From NCBI GenBank assembly GCA_001584585.1, contig LSYV01000020.1:1-59923 (forward strand): DNA of 59,923 nucleotides. The letters run 5' to 3'. Both the position numbers and the translations under genes were made by a program. This stretch comes from Gonium pectorale. Its lineage: Eukaryota; Chlorophyta; Chlorophyceae; Chlamydomonadales; Volvocaceae. Of this stretch, positions 55,701-59,923 are shown in pieces. The notes under the pieces were generated by a model. The model did no database searches. It was not told the DNA's origin and worked only from the letters and a program-made list of their open reading frames with translations. How positions within the stretch are numbered: the first letter of the stretch is position 1; each line of letters begins with the position of its first letter.

Positions 55701-57284
55701 CGGGGGGTTGGACCTTACGGCCCGAGCCAAACGCAACTGGTAAGGCTCGCGGTGGGGCGTGAGCGAGGAGACGGAGGGCCGTGCTGAGGGACCCACGGGG
55801 CGTGCAGCCCTGCTGGCGTCGCCCCAAGTCGGGCCCCTGTGGGCATTGGTCGGCGCAGCCTCAGCATGCATTGCAGCCGTAGCAGGGTAAACCATGGCTG
55901 CACAGGCTGGGGACCCAAGGTGGACAGCAGTTCGCAGCGGTGGTGTCCCGGTTTGCAAAGCGTTCGTTTGCCAACCCGTATGTGCGCCCCCGTTCGCCGT
56001 CATCCGGCTGTACAGGACTTTGGGCTGGCCCGGCTGCGGGGCACAGCGCTGGTGACCGAGAACCCCGAGGCGGGCACGGTGAGCGGAGGCCGGACGGAAG
56101 GGCAATGGCCGCTGCGCTCGCTGCTGTGCACACATGTCCCGTTCTTCCGGCGCTCATCGGCTCTTTAACTTTTAGCTGCATGACCTAAGCCTCAGTCCCC
56201 TCCTTGGACGCCCTGCATGGGAACCAATCTATATCGAACATGAATGCAACCTTTTACCTGCTGCTATGGCCCTTCAGCCGCCGTACACCGCACCCGGTAA
56301 GCAATCTAGCGGCCATTGTTGAAGCTATGGGTGGGGCCTCTAATGGGGACGGGGACTTATGCGACGGTAGGGGGGGGGCCGCCTGTGTGATGGCCAAGTA
56401 CTGCACGAGGGACACACACACAGAGTCTTGAGCATACCGTAACGCATACATAACACACACACAGAGGGACACACACACACATTTCAATACACAGAGTGTC
56501 AGAGGGTGGGCCGTGAGCCGGGAGACGTGCACCAGCCAGCATGCGATGCACGTAGACCAGACTAGGAGCATCCCAGCACGGCATTGCATAGGGTCACCTC
56601 AGAGAGAATTCTGGGCCGCGTTGGGGGCTACGGTGGTGGTCGCCGCCGAACTATCATGCAGGGACATCACCCCTTCGACTGCCTCTGGAGCTGGGCCCTA
56701 CAACGACGCCATCACTTTCGCGCTTACGCTCGTCACATGCGTTTTTCTTCCCAACAACAGAGAGCGTCTGCTGCGGGCGCCATGCCAGCGCCCTTTGCCC
56801 CGCGGGGGCGAGCGTGCAAAGCACCCCGCAGCTCCTAGCCTGCCGTTCGCTTGAATATCCCGTCCGCTCCCTCCTTTCAGAGTGCTTCGACCTGGCCAAC
56901 ACCGCCGTGACGCACAAGGCCGACATGTACAGCTTCGGAATGCTGCTGGCGGAGATGCTGGCGGGCAGGGTGCCCTGGTCGGGGCTGCGCATAGTGGAGA
57001 TTGCGTTCCGCGTGTCGCTGCGCAAGATGCGGCCGCCCCTGCTGGAGGACCTGCCGCCAGGGCGCTGCCCGCGCAGGCTGCGGCGCCTCATCCTGGACTG
57101 CTGGGACCACGACCCGCTGCGGCGGCCCGCGGCCGCAGAGGCCTTCAAACTGCTGCTGCTGCTGCAGCAACGGCACGAGCAGCAGCAGGAGGAGGAGCAG
57201 CAGCAGGAGGAGGAGGAGCAGCAGCAGCAGGAGGAGGAGCAGCAGCCACAGCAGCCTTGCGAGGAGTCGCTTGGGTCCTGCTAG
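52714..57284 (+). CDS. Receptor-like TKL protein kinase (RLK2)
   Basis: Predicted 790-residue surface kinase. Exons: 52714-53013, 53098-53257, 53416-53441, 53727-54141, 54348-54504, 54707-54831, 54969-55672, 56016-56078, 56278-56296, 56881-57284; phases agree. Signal peptide around MRAVLLVLLLVSKSRG (the start could be 52744 or 52606; the exon 1 donor could be 53001). The ectodomain has a VTLMLSELVITRFRLR strand like RLK1 and a Cys-containing stretch (SGCSND, ARCWANLGLYVDVAVEGVDL). The membrane helix, about residues 290-318, spans an intron and is followed by RRRR. Kinase: LGKGSCGRVVEG, VAVK (Lys about 470), LHRDLKPANVLI (Asp about 608), DFGLARL, PYTAPE. An acidic insert of about 45 residues lies between VAVK and helix C. 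The 19-nt microexon supplies PPYTAP and the first base of Glu. The C terminus is a Gln/Glu repeat. Substrate unknown. Confidence 0.87.
56278..56296 (+). other. 19-nt microexon of RLK2
   Basis: Flanked by a cttcag acceptor and a gtaagc donor, it runs from phase 0 to phase 1. It joins EAGT of the preceding exon to the split Glu codon and CFDL of the last exon, completing the kinase activation segment as PPYTAPECFDL. Without it the frame breaks and the APE motif is lost, which is strong internal support. Confidence 0.8.
56407..56485. repeat. (AC)n-rich repeat with duplicated gagggacacacacacag block
   Basis: gagggacacacacacag occurs near 56407 and, slightly altered, near 56463, with further acacac runs. 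It lies in the RLK2 intron between the microexon and the last exon, beside the inverted element copy. Confidence 0.7.
56515..56762 (-). repeat. 245-bp interspersed element, copy 2 (inverted)
   Basis: The reverse complement matches 6464-6710 almost throughout, with few indels. It lies in the last RLK2 intron, in the opposite orientation to its host gene compared with copy 1 in RLK1. The copies differ by roughly one base in ten by eye. Confidence 0.8.
57175..57250 (+). repeat. CAG/GAG triplet tract coding Gln/Glu
   Basis: Interrupted cag, gag and gagcag units encode runs of Gln and Glu near the RLK2 C terminus. Such tracts are prone to length change. The tail is polar and probably disordered. 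Confidence 0.85.
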
Positions 57285-57785
57285 CCGTTTCTGTGCGAGG
57301 CGTGGCGAGGAGCCCAGGAGCCCCGCAGTTCGGATGCTTGGCAGGCGCCGCAACTAGGGCGTAGAGAGCCGTACGCCGCGTTGCGCATTGCGGCGCTCGT
57401 GGTGGGTGCGGCTCACGGAGGGCGGCCGGCGTGGGTCGGGTCGCCCGCGTGACGCGGGTGCTGCAGCGGCCTGTGCACGCGGGGTTGCGTTGGGGGCCTG
57501 CGGCAGGCTGCCTGCAGACTGTGTGGGGCGTGGGTTCAAGCTGGTGCTGGAAACGATGATAATGTCACTTGTGCTATTGCTTCCTCGCTCGCGCACGGTG
57601 TGCATTAGTGGTGCATGAAACCTAATTGTTTCTAACTGTGGAAGGTGCTTTGCAATGTTGCAGCCATGTTGCATTGGCCGGGGGCCTTGACTTCCGTGTG
57701 GCCGGTATGCGAGCGAAACCCACCCACCCACGAACGTATGATGTGCTGTGTGCTGTGTGGGGCGGGGGGGGGCATTCACGTGTGC

Positions 57786-57889
57786 GTGCATGGCGCATCG
57801 GCACAGCGTCACGGCGACCGCACCTGCGGCCGCCATCCCCGTGCGTTGACAGAAGGCAGGTGTGCATGGCGAACTGGCACAGCATCACG
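57786..57889. repeat. 28-bp direct duplication, 76-bp spacing
   Basis: gtgcatggcgcatcggcaca and its continuation (57786-57813) recur as gtgcatggcgaactggcaca and continuation (57862-57889), with four differences. This is probably an old local duplication downstream of RLK2. Confidence 0.6.
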
Positions 57890-59087
57890 CCACCGTACTT
57901 GTGCTTTTTTGGAAGGGAGGCGATCGACGCCGTGCTCCTACTACTACCACCCTCTGTGCGTCGGAAGGAAGGTGGGTTGTCCCCTTGTATTGGTCCGCTG
58001 CTAGCCAAGATGTCGTGGCTTTAGTACAGCGCTCGTAAGTTGTCAGCCCGCCTGTCCTTTGGCGGGGCGGGGTACTGCTGCGAATCGCTTCGATGGTTAC
58101 TGTATATCGATATCTCTGCCTCGTCGCGTGAATTGTCATCGTAAGCCCTTCTGCAAATTGGCGTCGTGTGCCCTACTGTGCGTGTTGGGACTGGCATGTG
58201 TCATTGGGGACGGCAGGCGCCGTGACGCGTGCCGCGGTCCGGTCGGGGCACCGTGGCCGGGTGTGCCCGGTCGTAACCTTGCCAGCAGGCCGAAGCCGTG
58301 TTCTGCCTGCTGTATTGGCCCGGTTGGCCCAACCTATCCAATTTTCTATTTGCTTCCCATGGCAACCCGCTGTCTGCCAGACAACTTGTTGGTTTGGTGC
58401 AAATATAAAGGTTTTTGACTGTGTGCTCTATCGCTGTGTCGCACGTGCATCTTATGACGCATGCACCGTGGGTTGGGATGCGTGTACATGGGAGATGGGA
58501 ACTCCGCCCGGTCCGTCCCGACAGCACCTGTAACCTGCCGAACACGTGACCTGGCCGGTTCCTTGGGTGCTGTGCCGGGGGCGGCTCTTGCGGTCGAACA
58601 TTCCCAATGGTCTCCAAGGGTCTGTCCCTGGCCCTGCCGCTAGCTGTGGTTGTCTGGGCTCTGAATCCAGGCCGTGTCGCGCTTCTGGGCGCGTGCGGCT
58701 GCACCCAGCGATCCAGCCCCGACCGGGTTGCAGGCAAGCGCCATATGCAGCAGTCACGTTGCGGCAGCTGCCCGTGGTGACGATGGGCAGAGCTGTGGGG
58801 CGCTCTCTTATGTACCATGCATTGCAGCGATGGTGCAGTTTGCCGTTTCGACGGGTAGCCCCCCACGGCAGCGTCGGCCCGGAGACATATTCAGCTGTTC
58901 GCGGCCACATATATATGGACCGTTTGCGTACGTCTGTCCAACTGTGCGTGTTTTGTTGCATGGCCGCCAGCAGGACAAGGGCGCTACAGGGAACCGTCGG
59001 CACAGCACCGCGTGTCGCAAGCGTGCAGGTCCGCTCGTTAAGGATCACTGCACAGTACGACCGGACGACCTTGGGGCGGGCATGCGC

Positions 59088-59133
59088 TGCCTGCCTGCCT
59101 GCCTGCTTGCCAGCTCCACTGTCACTGTCACTG
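59088..59133. repeat. (CCTG)n and (GTCACT)n simple repeats
   Basis: A run of cctg units (59088-59108) is followed shortly by three gtcact-like units. These are simple-sequence DNA without evident function. Confidence 0.7.
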
Positions 59134-59923
59134 ATGCCCCCCCCCTGGCATGGGGAGCCACGAGCGTGCGAGAGCGATGTCTCCCCCGCAGGACCAGCAC
59201 AGGCGTGTCAGCAATGCTAGCGCACGTCGGTGTATGTGTAAGTGCAGGCATGTGTCGTACACGGGGGGGGGGCGCCTCCGGCTTGCGTGCGCAGCCAGCC
59301 GGAGGAGGGCGGAGCCGTACAGGGAAGCCATCAGCTGCAGAGGCTCTGCTGTCTGCTCGGGGGCGGCCGGGGCCGGGCCACCCCGGCACGCAGGCAGGCT
59401 CCGTGCTGCCAGGACCGGCGCATGGCCCACACCGGTGCCTCAGATACCAGTCGCCGCATGACCGCGGGCCGGTGCACCCTGACCGATGACGTGTTAAGTT
59501 GTGGAAAGGCAATTCAGATGGCAGGAAACGATTCTGGGGGCAGAGGAACGGCTCAGGACTGCACATACACCGCCCGTTACCCCAAGAGAGCGGAGGGTCG
59601 TCATAGCCAGGGAATGCGGTCCGGTGATGGGCCTGGCGACCACACGGCGCTCCTCATGGCGCATGCCACCAAAGCCGCACAGGCGGCTTTGCGTGCCGTG
59701 CGGTACTCTCCCCCCCCCCCCGCAACACACAGCGGCCGCTCTCATGCGTCATGCCGGCTTAGCAGCCGATGCGGAGGCCAGCCGTGGCCGCCCGCTGCGG
59801 GCCTGGCCGCAACACGGCCCCATACGGCCCCAGGTAAACAACCACCACCATCATTGAAGCCACCTGTCGCGTTGCTGTGGGAATGCCAACGCCTGCAGCG
59901 CCCTTCCAGCACCACCACATGCC

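Larger units (their letters stand above)
57285..59923. other. 3' flank of RLK2, no further gene seen
   Basis: No spliced model or domain is recognisable. Part is probably the RLK2 3' UTR. The first clear TGTAA I see is at 58529-58533, over 1.2 kb from the stop. Simple repeats occur at 57786-57889 and 59088-59133. Confidence 0.5.

Noticed and set aside
1..59923. Prokaryotic features (operons, Shine-Dalgarno sites, CRISPR arrays, insertion sequences)
   Set aside because: Gene structure, introns and protein families are eukaryotic; no regularly spaced repeats of CRISPR type and no transposase were seen.

Overview
The window looks like nuclear DNA of a green alga, probably a volvocine (Chlamydomonas-like) chlorophyte. 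The sequence is GC-rich. Genes are split into many short exons joined by GT(G/A)-type donors and CAG acceptors, and reading frames join only when introns are removed. TGTAA-type poly(A) signals follow several genes. One protein has an SPPP-type proline-rich wall-like hinge, and a thylakoid STN-family kinase is present. All gene models below were spliced by eye; for most of them every exon junction keeps phase. No rRNA, tRNA or CRISPR was found.

Layout: 1-2766 holds no supported gene, only short tandem repeats. 2767-14850 (+) is a 23-exon receptor-like kinase (RLK1) with signal peptide, large ectodomain, proline-rich hinge, one membrane segment and a TKL-type kinase. 15854-20136 (-) is a nine-exon chloroplast STN8/STL1-like kinase. 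20866-23520 (+) is a nine-exon protein built from four PDF motifs, the motif of organellar single-stranded-DNA-binding (OSB) proteins. 25232-26669 (-) is a small four-pass, tetraspanin-like membrane protein. 29144-45423 (+) is a 36-exon giant coiled-coil protein of about 2,320 residues. 45753-46442 (-) is an unrecognised 84-residue protein with one membrane segment. 46727-50362 (+) is a single-repeat MgtE/SLC41-type Mg2+ transporter. 52714-57284 (+) is a second receptor-like kinase (RLK2). The last 2.6 kb is probably its 3' UTR plus intergenic DNA.

The genes do not form one pathway. RLK1 and RLK2 are candidate surface sensors; the STL1-like kinase belongs to thylakoid phosphorylation; the PDF protein is probably organellar and DNA-binding. 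There are three divergent pairs with shared upstream regions: STL1-like/PDF, four-pass/coiled-coil, and 84-residue/MgtE. The coiled-coil gene and the 84-residue gene converge and their poly(A) signals appear to cross.

The most unusual signals are: (1) the PDF-array gene, made of duplicated two-exon cassettes with four exons of exactly 86 nt; (2) an introner-like sequence that starts at or within about 15 nt of the splice donor of three introns in two unrelated genes; (3) a 245-bp element shared in inverted orientation by introns of the two receptor kinases; (4) a 19-nt microexon encoding the kinase P+1 loop and a 21-nt microexon in the 84-residue gene; (5) several apparent GC-AG introns.
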